The notes: generated from the letters alone by a model not told the origin. Positions 7,458-15,123 are shown, numbered from the stretch's first letter. The stretch: DNA of 64,000 nucleotides from an uncultured Bacteroidales bacterium (GCA_944326235.1 CALVDH010000001.1:1-64000), one strand, 5' to 3'. Program-made: numbers and translations.

Positions 7458-8101
7458 ATTACGGCTATTACCGACCCGGACTGCCCTTTGTAGTCAAGAA
7501 CCTGATAATCATCAACGCGATAGTCTTCGTCGTCACGATGTTCGCCCAGAACTTCATGTACGGGACATTCTCGCTGTTCTATTTCACCTCGCCCTTCTTC
7601 AAGCCCTTCCAGCTGATTACCTACATGTTCATGCACGGGGGCTTCTGGCACATCTTCTTCAATATGTTCTCGCTGTACATGTTCGGCAGCGTGCTGGAGA
7701 ATTACTGGGGCGGGAAGAAATTCTTCCTCTACTACATGGTCTGCGGTATCGGCGCGGGCCTGATCAACGAGCTGGTGATGTATCTGCAGATCGCTTTCGC
7801 CGAGACTCCCGGACTGGTCGAGGCCGCCATCAACCGCGTGCCCACCGTCGGTGCCTCGGGCGCCATCTACGGTCTGCTGCTGGCCTACGGCATGATGTTC
7901 CCGAACAATGTGCTGCAGTTCGTCTTCCCTCCCGTCGCCATGAAGGCCAAGTGGATGGTCATCATCTTCGGTGCCATCGAGCTCATATCGGGCCTGTCCG
8001 GCAGGGGCGGCAATGTGGCCCATTTCGCCCATCTCGGAGGTATGATCTTCGGTATCATCATGATACTGTACTGGAAGAAAAAGAACCGGCTGTACTCCTA
8101 G
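7454..8101 (+). CDS. Rhomboid family intramembrane serine protease
   Basis: The protein has 215 residues with six predicted membrane helices. Rhomboid landmarks are present: HGGFWHIFFNM (61-71, the HxxxN loop-1 helix), the catalytic serine motif GASGAIYG (Ser135), and the catalytic His in AHFAHLGG (His193). Such proteases cleave single-pass membrane proteins within the bilayer; the substrate is unknown. The start at 7454 is fixed by the ATGA overlap with mutL. The next gene follows after 15 bases. Confidence 0.92.
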   Translation: MNYGYYRPGLPFVVKNLIIINAIVFVVTMFAQNFMYGTFSLFYFTSPFFKPFQLITYMFMHGGFWHIFFNMFSLYMFGSVLENYWGGKKFFLYYMVCGIGAGLINELVMYLQIAFAETPGLVEAAINRVPTVGASGAIYGLLLAYGMMFPNNVLQFVFPPVAMKAKWMVIIFGAIELISGLSGRGGNVAHFAHLGGMIFGIIMILYWKKKNRLYS

Positions 8102-8116
8102 CGTGTCCTGCTTCAT

Positions 8117-9217
8117 ATGACCCGGCGCGAATCCAGAAAGAGGCGCAGTCCTTTCCTGAGCCTGTCCTTCCGGCTGGTGGCGACAGTATGCTGCATACTG
8201 CTGCTGCTCAGTTACGTGTCGGTGCTGATCGACCCGGGGATCTTCCCTCTTGCGGGATTTTTCGGCCTGTATTTCATCCCCATGCTGGCGGTCAATGTGC
8301 TGCTGCTGGTCCTGGCCCTGCTGAGGTGGTCCTCCTCGGCCTGGATACCGGTCATCGCCCTGCTGCCGTCTCTGTTCTTCGTCGGGTTCTTCTTCCGTGC
8401 CGGGGACAGGAACGCGCTGCCTGAGAGCGTAGTGGCCCGCACTGACGGGCTCAAGGTGCTGACGTGGAACGTAGGAGGCTTCCGCTCGGGAGTCTCGGAT
8501 GAGGTGGAGGACAATATCCGGGGAGTGACGGCCCTCGTCGCCTCGGAGTCCCCCGACGTGGTCTCCCTCCAGGAGTTCCGCACCGGTGACCCCTCCGGGC
8601 TGCGGCGGATGTTTCCGGGGTATCCCCACGTGCGGGAGCATTTTTTCCGGCTGCGCAACGGGGACTATGTGGGCAATGTGACCTTCAGCCGCCTGCCGCT
8701 GCGCGGGGACGGACATCTGCCGTTCCGCGGTACGACCAACATGGTGCTGTACACCGATGTGGAATATGCCGGGAAGGTCCTCCGGCTGTACAATGTGCAT
8801 CTGGAGTCGAACAATATCTCGCTGACCTCGCTGATACAGGACGTGCGGGGCGGGGGATATGACGAGCTGCAGCAGGAACTGGCCGAGGCACACGAAAAAG
8901 TACGCAGATCCTCGTCCCGCCGGGGCAGTCAGGTACGGGCTTTGCTAGAGGATATTTCAGGGAGCGGTCTGCCCTCGGTGATCTGCGGGGATGTCAATGA
9001 TACGCCGATGTCCTACTGCTTCCGGAGCCTGCAGCATGGCCGCAAGGATACGTTCTGCGAGGCCGGCAAGGGTTTCGGAGCGACCTACAGGGTGCTGTGG
9101 CCGCTGCTCAGGATAGACTACGTCTTCGTTCCGGAGGATTTCGAGGTGCTGGAGCACAGAACGCCGCGGGTCGGGAACTCGGACCACTATCCGGTAATAG
9201 TGAAAGTACACATGTAA
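8117..9217 (+). CDS. Membrane-anchored endonuclease/exonuclease/phosphatase family protein
   Basis: The protein has 366 residues. Three hydrophobic helices occupy about residues 15-92, followed by an EEP (DNase I-like) domain. Fold motifs appear in order: TWNVGGFRSG (116-125), SLQEFR, YNVHLESN, CGDVNDTP, RIDYVFV and NSDHYPV, carrying the expected Asn, Glu, His and Asp metal and catalytic residues. This architecture is common in Bacteroidota. Members may be phosphodiesterases or sphingomyelinase-like enzymes acting at the envelope, but the substrate here is unknown. It sits in the mutL-rhomboid gene group and ends 11 bases before the Sua5-like gene. Confidence 0.88.
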   Translation: MTRRESRKRRSPFLSLSFRLVATVCCILLLLSYVSVLIDPGIFPLAGFFGLYFIPMLAVNVLLLVLALLRWSSSAWIPVIALLPSLFFVGFFFRAGDRNALPESVVARTDGLKVLTWNVGGFRSGVSDEVEDNIRGVTALVASESPDVVSLQEFRTGDPSGLRRMFPGYPHVREHFFRLRNGDYVGNVTFSRLPLRGDGHLPFRGTTNMVLYTDVEYAGKVLRLYNVHLESNNISLTSLIQDVRGGGYDELQQELAEAHEKVRRSSSRRGSQVRALLEDISGSGLPSVICGDVNDTPMSYCFRSLQHGRKDTFCEAGKGFGATYRVLWPLLRIDYVFVPEDFEVLEHRTPRVGNSDHYPVIVKVHM

Positions 9218-9228
9218 ACATAAGAGTT

Positions 9229-9801
9229 ATGAAAGAGAGAAAAGAACAGATCGAAGAAGCCGTAAAGGTGCTCAGGGCAGGAGGCATCCTCCTCTATCCC
9301 ACTGACACTATCTGGGGCATAGGCTGCGACGCCACTGATGAGAAGGCGGTAGAGCGGGTCTTTGAGATAAAGCAGAGGGCGGACTCCAAGAGCCTCATCA
9401 TCCTGGCCAGCGACATGGACATGGTGGCCCGCTACGTCCGGGAGATTCCCGAGATGGCCGTCACAGTCGAGTCTCTGAGCGACAAGCCCCTGACCATCAT
9501 CTACCCCGAGGGCATCAACCTCGCCCCTAATGTCACAGCCGAGGACGGCAGCATCGCCATCCGTATTCCCAAGAACGATTTCTGCGTGGAACTTGTCCGC
9601 CGCTTCGGCAAGCCCGTCGTCTCCACTTCGGCCAATGTCTCAGGCACCCCGGCCCCCCGCCGCTACATCGACATCCCAGACTCAGTCAAGGCATCTGTCA
9701 ATCTGTGCATTGACCCCTCCTTCGACCAGGGCTCCACGGGCAAGGCCTCATCCATCATCAAGCTCGGACTGCACAACGAGGTCCAGGTAATCCGCGAATA
9801 A
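9229..9801 (+). CDS. L-threonylcarbamoyladenylate synthase family (Sua5/YrdC/YciO)
   Basis: The 190-residue protein spans a YrdC/Sua5 domain. YPTDTIWGIGCDA binds threonine/ATP, KQRADSKSLIIL is the Lys-Arg-Ser loop, and STSANVSG closes the active site. Sua5/YrdC proteins make threonylcarbamoyl-AMP for t6A37 in tRNAs reading ANN codons. YciO paralogues look alike, so the precise enzyme is not certain. The ATG at 9229 is chosen because earlier codons overlap the preceding gene in another frame. A T-rich palindrome after the stop probably terminates the group, and two tRNA genes follow. Confidence 0.9.
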   Translation: MKERKEQIEEAVKVLRAGGILLYPTDTIWGIGCDATDEKAVERVFEIKQRADSKSLIILASDMDMVARYVREIPEMAVTVESLSDKPLTIIYPEGINLAPNVTAEDGSIAIRIPKNDFCVELVRRFGKPVVSTSANVSGTPAPRRYIDIPDSVKASVNLCIDPSFDQGSTGKASSIIKLGLHNEVQVIRE

Positions 9802-9823
9802 ATTCAAAAATTTTTTGAATTTT
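9801..9823 (+). terminator. A/T palindrome after the Sua5-like gene
   Basis: AATTCAAAAA and TTTTTTGAATT form a near-perfect AT hairpin starting at the stop codon. It probably ends the upstream transcript, and it overlaps the -33 region of the tRNA promoter. Confidence 0.45.
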
Positions 9824-9843
9824 GTAAAAATTGTCTACCTTTG
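9811..9843 (+). promoter_or_regulatory. Promoter of the tRNA-Gln/tRNA-Met operon
   Basis: TTTTTTG (9811-9817), 18 bases, then TACCTTTG (9836-9843), ending 15 bases before the first tRNA base. Confidence 0.65.
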
Positions 9844-9858
9844 CGCTCCGATTCCAAT

Positions 9859-9929
9859 TGAGCTATGGTGTAATGGCAGCACGACAGATTCTGGCTCTGT
9901 AAATCTAGGTTCGACTCCTGGTAGCTCAA
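9859..9929 (+). tRNA. tRNA-Gln (anticodon CTG)
   Basis: The acceptor stem TGAGCTA pairs perfectly with TAGCTCA (9922-9928). The anticodon stem ACAGA/TCTGT encloses the loop TTCTGGC with anticodon CTG, reading CAG. The T-arm GGTTCGACTCC is normal. It is followed after 9 bases by tRNA-Met. Confidence 0.93.
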
Positions 9930-9938
9930 CAAAATGAT

Positions 9939-10012
9939 GGCGAGATAGCTCAGCTGGTTAGAGCGCATGATTCATAATCATGAGGTCCCCAGTTCAATCC
10001 TGGGTCTCGCTA
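9939..10012 (+). tRNA. tRNA-Met (anticodon CAT), integration target
   Basis: The acceptor GGCGAGA pairs with TCTCGCT, with one terminal G-U pair. The D-arm AGCTCAGCTGGTTAGAGC and anticodon stem CATGA/TCATG with loop TTCATAA are clear, and the T-arm is normal. The anticodon CAT fits elongator Met; a lysidine-modified Ile tRNA is less likely but not excluded. The 3' part from the anticodon stem onward is duplicated at 17633-17680, marking it as the attachment site of the adjacent element. Confidence 0.93.
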
Positions 10013-10014
10013 CT
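9967..10014 (+). repeat. attL: tRNA-Met 3' part, 48-bp att core
   Basis: These 48 bases, from the anticodon stem to just past the discriminator, recur at 17633-17680 with a single mismatch (C at 9990, A at 17656). Copying the 3' end of the tRNA keeps the gene intact after site-specific integration. Confidence 0.92.
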
Positions 10015-10020
10015 TGATAC

Positions 10021-10058
10021 AGAAGCACTTGCGAAGTTCCCGCAGGTGCTTTTTTCTT
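10021..10058 (+). terminator. Intrinsic terminator after tRNA-Met
   Basis: AGCACTTGCG and CGCAGGTGCT form a 10-bp stem (one G-U) followed by TTTTTTCTTTT. It lies just inside the element, so the element supplies the terminator for the tRNA operon. Confidence 0.8.
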
Positions 10059-10060
10059 TT

Positions 10061-10085
10061 CCGGAAATCATGGGGAAATCATAGC
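10061..10085 (+). repeat. Arm-type integrase repeat, left end
   Basis: The 25-bp sequence consists of two tandem GAAATCAT units. It recurs in the same orientation at 17488-17512 with one mismatch. Paired direct repeats just inside both att sites are the usual layout of arm-type binding sites for tyrosine integrases. Confidence 0.7.
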
Positions 10086-10182
10086 AAGGCTAATTGAGCT
10101 TTTTGATGTGCCGGGGAGGGGGATGCAGCCGGGTCTCTCATCCCCGAAGTCCGATTATGAAAAATTTTTTATTTGTCGTATA

Positions 10183-10222
10183 TAAAAATAGCCAGAGCCC
10201 ATATTGGCCCTGGTCTATTTTT
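10183..10222 (-). terminator. Terminator of the lipoprotein genes
   Basis: An AT-flanked hairpin (ATAGCCAGAGCC pairing with GGCCCTGGTCTAT) has T-runs on both strands, so it can work in either direction. It lies 28 bases beyond the minus-strand lipoprotein stop. Confidence 0.65.
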
Positions 10223-10249
10223 TAATATAGGAGTAATTAGAGAATATGA

Positions 10250-11011
10250 TTAAAAAGATATATGTTCCTCTATCTTTCTAAGTAATGATATTACCTCTGT
10301 TATGTTTTCATTATTCATATTGGCAACTGACTTGCTTGTGATTGTTTTCGTGTTAATTCCCATGCTTTGAAAACTGCTGTCAAAAGGTATGTAAACGACT
10401 GTTGTCAGTCCATCTACAAACATTAAAAAAACTGCATTCTTCTTATCTATACTTATAAAGGCCGCTATGTAGTTATCCATGTCTACTTCTACTGCTAAAT
10501 ATCTTTCTAATAAGAAGTCTGTTATTTCATCTGCTTTTGAAAGCTTTGCAATGATTATACTTTGCTGAAGCATATTAGATTCAAACGAATATATATATGC
10601 TATCTCCCTTTGGATATCCTCAAATGACAAGGTGTTTTCAACTTGTCCATGAGACTCAAAATCTTTCATGATATCTTCAATGTAAGCCATTGACACACCC
10701 CATTCCGTACAAGGTTCAATGTAAGTGTTAAAATTAGGTGTGACGGTAACATTACATGACTCGTCATTGGCCCATACTAAAGTTGCTCCTACCAATTTTG
10801 CGTAGACATTACCGTTATTGTCTACCTCGGCAATCAAAGGCTCTTGTGAACGCCATGTGCAAGAACCGTCATAGATCAATTTAGAACTTTGCCCTGCCTT
10901 AAGGGTAAGGTTATTCGTGTTTAACTTCTTTGCATGTTCTTCATTCGAAGTACATGCCACAAGTGAGAACATTGTTGCACTTAGCAACATTAGTAAAGTT
11001 AACTTTTGCAT
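10250..11011 (-). CDS. Lipoprotein with a bacterial Ig-like (Big_2-type) domain
   Basis: The 253-residue protein starts with a lipoprotein signal ending in the lipobox LVAC (Cys20), so it should be anchored to a membrane. Residues about 32-85 look like a Big_2 immunoglobulin-like domain (LTLKAGQSSKL, then EPLIAEVDNNGNVYAKLVG). The remaining 160 residues match no family I know. It is the leftmost gene of the element, and a second lipoprotein lies upstream on the same strand. Cargo lipoproteins of integrated phage elements sometimes alter the surface or exclude other phages; applied here that is speculation. Confidence 0.75.
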   Translation of the reverse strand: MQKLTLLMLLSATMFSLVACTSNEEHAKKLNTNNLTLKAGQSSKLIYDGSCTWRSQEPLIAEVDNNGNVYAKLVGATLVWANDESCNVTVTPNFNTYIEPCTEWGVSMAYIEDIMKDFESHGQVENTLSFEDIQREIAYIYSFESNMLQQSIIIAKLSKADEITDFLLERYLAVEVDMDNYIAAFISIDKKNAVFLMFVDGLTTVVYIPFDSSFQSMGINTKTITSKSVANMNNENITEVISLLRKIEEHISF

Positions 11012-11143
11012 AGAGTAAAGAATAAACTTTAAACAAATTATTATATTGAGGTGTGGTAGTGGCTGATTTGCGATATCTCTTTATTTAAATAGTTATAATG
11101 TCTATAAATAGATAATCAGGTTCAGCACATTTGACACTTGTTG

Positions 11144-11527
11144 TCATTTTTCTCTTTTAAAGGTGATATACTCACCGTTCATATTGACGACTAAAAAATT
11201 TTTATCATCAATGAATGCTGCGGTTATAATATTTTCAGGCATACTGATAGAAATACCAAATTTATTATCTAATTCAGGGAGATAAGGTGAGTCATGCCTT
11301 CCCATTATCCTTCCATAATAATCATATTCACCCTTCACTACTGCTGTTTGTGGATATAATGAGAGATCTCCAATATAGTATTGAACAATGTTCCCTTTAC
11401 TAAATTCCAACACCATCACTGAGTATGGACTTAGACTTGCAACCCATTTTGTTCCAGAAATTCTTGGTGCAGACAAGTGGCATGCACAACATGTGAAAAG
11501 AATAAATATTATGGTAATCTTTTTCAT
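11144..11527 (-). CDS. Small putative lipoprotein, unknown function
   Basis: From the ATG at 11527 the protein has 127 residues and begins MKKITIIFILFTCCAC, a short lipoprotein signal with Cys14 or Cys16 as the likely lipidated residue. An in-frame ATG at 11617 overlaps the -7 box at 11615-11622, so I preferred the shorter form. The mature part is rich in Tyr and beta-forming residues and is reminiscent of small lipocalin/META-like proteins, without a firm match. It lies in the left, cargo part of the tRNA-Met element. Confidence 0.65.
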   Translation of the reverse strand: MKKITIIFILFTCCACHLSAPRISGTKWVASLSPYSVMVLEFSKGNIVQYYIGDLSLYPQTAVVKGEYDYYGRIMGRHDSPYLPELDNKFGISISMPENIITAAFIDDKNFLVVNMNGEYITFKREK

Positions 11528-11614
11528 CTTTCCTTTCCTCCAGTTATTAAAGAACCTAAAAAGTAACCGATTCCCCAAAGGATAATTAATACCCACATAA
11601 AGTTTAAATTTCTG

Positions 11615-11641
11615 CAAAGTTACACATTTATCATATATGAT
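11615..11641. promoter_or_regulatory. Minus-strand -7 box with adjacent 12-bp palindrome (possible operator)
   Basis: TAACTTTG on the minus strand (11622-11615) is a good -7 box for the small lipoprotein gene. Eight bases further upstream lies the perfect palindrome ATCATATATGAT (11630-11641), between this promoter and the divergent XRE regulator gene. That is where a regulator operator would be expected; binding is inferred from position and symmetry only. Confidence 0.45.
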
Positions 11642-11702
11642 GTACTAATATATGTTGTAATATTTCAGATAAACATAAAATATTTTCGTCTTCCAAAAAA
11701 GT

Positions 11703-11918
11703 ATGGACGACGATAGAATAAAAAAGATAGCCGATAAGATAAAAGAGTTGCGGATACAGGCTGGCTACACCAGTCATGAAAACTTTGCATGGGATCATGG
11801 TCTGAGTAGGGTACAATATTGGAGAATAGAAAGCGGAAGCAATATCACTTTAAAAACTTTGCTTAAGATTCTAGATATTCATCATATATCTCTGCATGAC
11901 TTTTTTAAGGATATGTAA
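11703..11918 (+). CDS. XRE-family helix-turn-helix regulator
   Basis: The 71-residue protein is essentially one Cro/C1-type HTH domain (KIKELRIQAGYTSHENFA, then LSRVQYWRIESGSNITLKTLLKIL). It is the only plus-strand gene of the element and is divergent from the lipoprotein genes. It could act as the element's repressor or lifestyle switch. There is no dimerisation or protease-like extension, so it would be a minimal regulator. Confidence 0.85.
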   Translation: MDDDRIKKIADKIKELRIQAGYTSHENFAWDHGLSRVQYWRIESGSNITLKTLLKILDIHHISLHDFFKDM

Positions 11919-11970
11919 AAGGGGACAGCCTTATAGACCATCCCCAGCAAATAAGGTATGAAATTGGGTG

Positions 11971-12555
11971 TTATTTTTTTGGTCTTCTTGCAGCCAGCAT
12001 GACATACGGTGTGTTTACTATCTTTCCGTACCTGAGCTGGCCATATACATAATTGATCATGTCATACCGTTCATTCCAAGCCTCGAACTCATCAAGGAAT
12101 TTTTGGAATTCTTCGACATCGCTGGCCACATCCGGAGGAAGCTCAAAGGTGGATTTATCACGGATGTATCTTTCCTTGTATTTATCTGTCAGTCTAAGTT
12201 TCCCATCTACCTCCAGCACGTCATCTTTTGTCAATCCTGCGGGGAAACGGTCAATCAGCGGACCCAGTTTTCGGAGTATATCTTCATCAACACTCTCTTC
12301 TGCCCGTCTTCGCGCGTCAGCCCGCAAGTATTCAGGCATACGGGTGCGCTGGATGTAATCCTCCACTTCTTTCATAGCCGCATCAAGTTCCGCTGATGCT
12401 CCTATTTTGATGCGGTGCAGTATGCCGCCTATTCCTGCTGGGAGTCCCAGGTCGGACAAGGTGACAGAGAATGTGTCCAGGAATACCTCAATCTCGCGTA
12501 ATTCATCTTTCGCTGCGATAACCCTGTATGGGTCGGTGTAATAAACATTGTTCAT
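11971..12555 (-). CDS. Unrecognised element protein, 194 residues
   Basis: A soluble, charged, mostly helical protein without signal peptide or membrane segment. The middle third is rich in Arg, Glu and Asp (RADARRRAEESVDED) and may be coiled coil. It is the last gene of the minus-strand run of small element genes, 42 bases after the TerS-like gene, and ends 50 bases from the convergent XRE gene. I cannot assign a family. Confidence 0.7.
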   Translation of the reverse strand: MNNVYYTDPYRVIAAKDELREIEVFLDTFSVTLSDLGLPAGIGGILHRIKIGASAELDAAMKEVEDYIQRTRMPEYLRADARRRAEESVDEDILRKLGPLIDRFPAGLTKDDVLEVDGKLRLTDKYKERYIRDKSTFELPPDVASDVEEFQKFLDEFEAWNERYDMINYVYGQLRYGKIVNTPYVMLAARRPKK

Positions 12556-12597
12556 ATCTTTGATTTTTAGTGTGTTAGTAAATTAAATTTCTTGTTC

Positions 12598-12864
12598 TTA
12601 CTTTTGGTATTTCTTGGGCAGTTGCACCCCGTTTCTCTGAATAGCCTCGGCTATCTGAATGGCAACAGGCTCAAGCACGGCAAGGAGGTGCGAGGCTAAA
12701 GACGCCATGCCCGAAGTTGCACGGGACTGAGGGAAAGCATATCTGTAGGCATCTATAATACTGTATCCTCCAAGCATATATAGGGTAAGGAATATCTCCT
12801 GCTCCCTTGTCAGACGCCAGGTCCTGCAAATCTCTCTGATGGTTGTTCGTTGAGTTCGTTTCAT
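12598..12864 (-). CDS. Small protein resembling a terminase small subunit N-terminal domain
   Basis: The protein has 88 residues. The pattern LTREQEIFLTLYMLGGYSII, DAYRYAFPQS and MASLASHLL is reminiscent of the TerS DNA-binding region, in which a K/R-QE-F helix is followed by an A-Y-R-AGY helix and an A-x-LL-x-P segment. The match is by eye and no oligomerisation part is present. Its start overlaps the stop of the previous gene by ATGA, so it is translated within the small-gene operon. In phage satellites, TerS homologues redirect packaging, which would suit this element; this is a hypothesis. Confidence 0.5.
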   Translation of the reverse strand: MKRTQRTTIREICRTWRLTREQEIFLTLYMLGGYSIIDAYRYAFPQSRATSGMASLASHLLAVLEPVAIQIAEAIQRNGVQLPKKYQK

Positions 12865-13046
12865 ATCTTTTCCTCTTTAAATTTAGTGCATCCGCATCTG
12901 CCCCGGTCAAGGGTCTCAATGCCGTCGGTGCGCCTTTGAAACGCCCGGCATCTATCGGGATAGAATAGGCACTTCCGACATGACCTTTCGGGCCCAAAAT
13001 CGTAACAATCGGATTCTGCAATCAATATTATCTTGTCTTTATCCAT
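12861..13046 (-). CDS. Small cysteine-rich protein
   Basis: The protein has 61 residues with six cysteines arranged as C-x8-C-x2-C-x6-C and a late CGC, suggestive of metal binding. It overlaps the gene before it by 19 bases and the gene after it by ATGA, which supports its reality despite its size. Function unknown. Confidence 0.55.
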   Translation of the reverse strand: MDKDKIILIAESDCYDFGPERSCRKCLFYPDRCRAFQRRTDGIETLDRGRCGCTKFKEEKI

Positions 13047-13258
13047 AAGTCTCTAATCTGAATGTTAAGTGAATAAAATTTCAATTGATCATCCTCACTC
13101 ATGCGGATATGTCTATCGCTGATATATGACGTAAAGCCAAGGGCAAAACCAAGTCTGTATCTCGTGGGTACTGCGTTAATGGCTGCGACTATCTTCTCAT
13201 ATGTCGTTTCCGGCCCAAGCTTGTCTGCGGCCTGTCTGGCTTTTTGCAGTACGTTCAT
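13028..13258 (-). CDS. Small element protein, 76 residues
   Basis: A short helical protein with no recognised domain. It is linked by an ATGA overlap (13255-13258) to the gene before it and overlaps the cysteine-rich gene after it. The tight packing is typical of satellite or phage early operons. Confidence 0.55.
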   Translation of the reverse strand: MNVLQKARQAADKLGPETTYEKIVAAINAVPTRYRLGFALGFTSYISDRHIRMSEDDQLKFYSLNIQIRDLWIKTR

Positions 13259-13437
13259 TTGCGTAGGCCCTCCATTGCCTTTGCGTTGCGTTCAGCGAAC
13301 TCCGTTATTGCCAGTCTCCGTGCTGTCTCCATGAGCTGGGTGCCGGACATCTGCTGCGGGAACTTCTGTGCAGGGAAGCCTGTGAGTTCAGAGGCTTGCT
13401 TGCTTGTGTACGTTTGGTTCAAATTTACTCTTTTCAT
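13255..13437 (-). CDS. Small protein, possibly DNA-binding, first of the small-gene operon
   Basis: The protein has 60 residues. The N-terminal part YTSKQASELTGFPAQKF looks like a MerR/excisionase-type helix-turn-helix start, but the protein is too short for a confident call. It begins 185 bases from the RepA-like gene stop, next to the iteron/cruciform region. Confidence 0.5.
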   Translation of the reverse strand: MKRVNLNQTYTSKQASELTGFPAQKFPQQMSGTQLMETARRLAITEFAERNAKAMEGLRK

Positions 13438-13523
13438 AATACATTTATTTTAAGTGGTTTATAGATATTTTTTGCTGCAAGTGTGTCTGAATTTGAAATT
13501 AAGTGCTTGTTGTTGGTCTCCAA

Positions 13524-13618
13524 GTGTGGCAGGAGTGTGGCAGTGCCACGTGTGTGCCACATCGGGACAGCCTGCACGTGTGGCAATATATATACTGAGT
13601 ATATATTGCCACACGTGC
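13524..13618. repeat. Iteron cluster and long cruciform (candidate replication origin)
   Basis: Within 95 bp, TGTGGCA or its complement TGCCACA occurs five times: 13525-13531, 13536-13542, 13555-13561, 13579-13585 and 13607-13613. A related TGCCACG lies at 13544-13550. The first two are 11 bp apart. The last two sit in a long inverted repeat whose arms (13574-13596 and 13598-13618) pair over about 21 bases with one 2-nt bulge. The cluster directly abuts the 3' end of the RepA-like ATPase gene. Iterons plus a cruciform beside a Rep gene suggest an origin; the palindrome could also act as a terminator. Confidence 0.55.
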
Positions 13619-13622
13619 CACG

Positions 13623-14747
13623 CTATACCCGCATTTTGTAGGTCAATTCATTGATAACCAATTCACTGCGAGACTTGCTTCTCGACTTGTTGCGAATCCA
13701 ATCTTTTGCGAGATACATTGACTTGTAGGCCCTTGCGGTGTTGTCAGAAATTTCGAAGTGCCGTGCAATCAGGGCGGTGAGTTCTCTTCCGCTGTAAACG
13801 TCATGCTTGTTTCTGAATGCGACTTGTAGAAATGCTATATGCTCAGAATCGTCAATGTACTCCGGTGCCTTTCGTTTGCCGTTCTTTGCAACAAGGTCCT
13901 CGAAGTCGGTCCGCTTACCTGTATCGGAAAAAACGAAGTTTTCCGACATTACGAGGTCTATGGATGCCGACTTTTCGCGCTGTGAGATGTAGTTTCCTTT
14001 GACAATACACAAATGCCGGATATCGGGTCCTTGCGCTGACAACCTCAACTCCATAACAAGGCGGCATTTCGCTTCTATGCCCTGCGAACCTATGGAGTTG
14101 TTCTTGCTGGGGGCCAGGTCTTCGCTGCGTTTCGAGGTATGGTGCAGGAAGACGATCGGGCAGGAAAAACGGTTAGCGAGATTGGAGAACTGCTGGAGAA
14201 ATGCTCTGACTTGGTTGTTCGCGTTTAAATCTTTCCCGTTAAACAAGTCTCCCAGTGCATCAAGGATGATAATATCAGCCGTGTCCCGCTGCATTTCCGA
14301 GGTCAGTTTCTCAATAAGGTTTTCCGTATCGAAAATATACCTTATATTGCCAAATGCCTCATCCGGTGCTTGTATGTCAATGTTCTGGCGGTTTAGAAAA
14401 AAGGATGTTGCGGTCTCATCGTCTTCGGTTATAACTACAATAACCTTGCCTGTCCTGCCATTCCATGTACGGCCGAGAAATTTCATCCGGCCGGCCACGC
14501 ATATAGCCAGCTGCCGAAGCGCCATTGACTTCCCGGTATCGGAGGCCCCGACAAGTAAAGATATACCCACCGGAAAGAGTCCGTAAAGCGTCCATATCTC
14601 TTCTATTTTGAGACCTTTGAGGTATGCACCTGTTTTGACAAATGACGGGATTTTTGTACATTTGTGGTCGGGAATATCCTTAAAGCAGGTCACGGTCTCT
14701 ATTATTTCTCTCTGGGCCTCTTCGGAGGCCCTAAGTTCTTTTCCCAT
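13623..14747 (-). CDS. RepA-like hexameric helicase/AAA ATPase
   Basis: The 374-residue protein has a RecA-like P-loop domain of the AAA_25/RepA type. Walker A is GASDTGKS (67-74), Walker B ends at Asp163 in DIIILDALGD, and a sensor-like LHHTSKR lies at 201-207. The C-terminal 100 residues contain a possible winged-helix segment (ELTALIARHFEISDNTARAYK). Such proteins unwind origins in plasmids and satellites. It is directly preceded by the excisionase-like gene (stop and start 2 bases apart) and followed by the iteron region, fitting a self-replicating element. Confidence 0.85.
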   Translation of the reverse strand: MGKELRASEEAQREIIETVTCFKDIPDHKCTKIPSFVKTGAYLKGLKIEEIWTLYGLFPVGISLLVGASDTGKSMALRQLAICVAGRMKFLGRTWNGRTGKVIVVITEDDETATSFFLNRQNIDIQAPDEAFGNIRYIFDTENLIEKLTSEMQRDTADIIILDALGDLFNGKDLNANNQVRAFLQQFSNLANRFSCPIVFLHHTSKRSEDLAPSKNNSIGSQGIEAKCRLVMELRLSAQGPDIRHLCIVKGNYISQREKSASIDLVMSENFVFSDTGKRTDFEDLVAKNGKRKAPEYIDDSEHIAFLQVAFRNKHDVYSGRELTALIARHFEISDNTARAYKSMYLAKDWIRNKSRSKSRSELVINELTYKMRV

Positions 14748-14749
14748 AG

Positions 14750-14998
14750 CTATTTTCTCCCTAAAAATTTATCTAGTTCAATACTGTTGAATACCACTCT
14801 ATTTCCTATGGTACTGTAAGGAATCTTCCCATCATTCTTTAATTTCTGAGCGGTTACAATGGAACATCCGAGGTACTCCGCCAAAGCTCTTATACCTCTT
14901 ATTTCCTTCCCTACTGGCCGAGGCGTGGCAAATTCCCTTAGCCTTGATGCTACTTCATCAGCAAGTTTTTCGTAATCTATTTCTATCTGTATTTCCAT
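14750..14998 (-). CDS. Excisionase-type helix-turn-helix protein (DUF3853-like)
   Basis: From the ATG at 14998 the protein has 82 residues. An N-terminal acidic helix is followed by a MerR-like HTH (GIRALAEYLGCSIVTAQKLK) and a beta-wing (IPYSTIGNRVVFNSIELDKFL), typical of Bacteroidales excisionase/DUF3853 proteins found with RepA-like ATPases. An in-frame ATG at 15022 lies on the -7 box, so the later start is preferred. Likely roles are excision of the element or control of repA. Confidence 0.8.
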   Translation of the reverse strand: MEIQIEIDYEKLADEVASRLREFATPRPVGKEIRGIRALAEYLGCSIVTAQKLKNDGKIPYSTIGNRVVFNSIELDKFLGRK

Positions 14999-15021
14999 AG
15001 CGGTATAAATTTGATTCACCA

Positions 15022-15053
15022 CAAATATAAGTGAAATTATCTAACTGTAACAA
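15022..15053 (-). promoter_or_regulatory. Promoter of the excisionase-repA operon
   Basis: On the minus strand, TTG (15053-15051), 21 bases, then TATATTTG (15029-15022). Transcription would begin near 15017 and favours translation from 14998. Confidence 0.6.
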
Positions 15054-15123
15054 TCTGAAAAACAATGTTGTACGTGTTTATAAGTTATACAAATATAACA
15101 GATAAGCACATCGCTGACTGACA

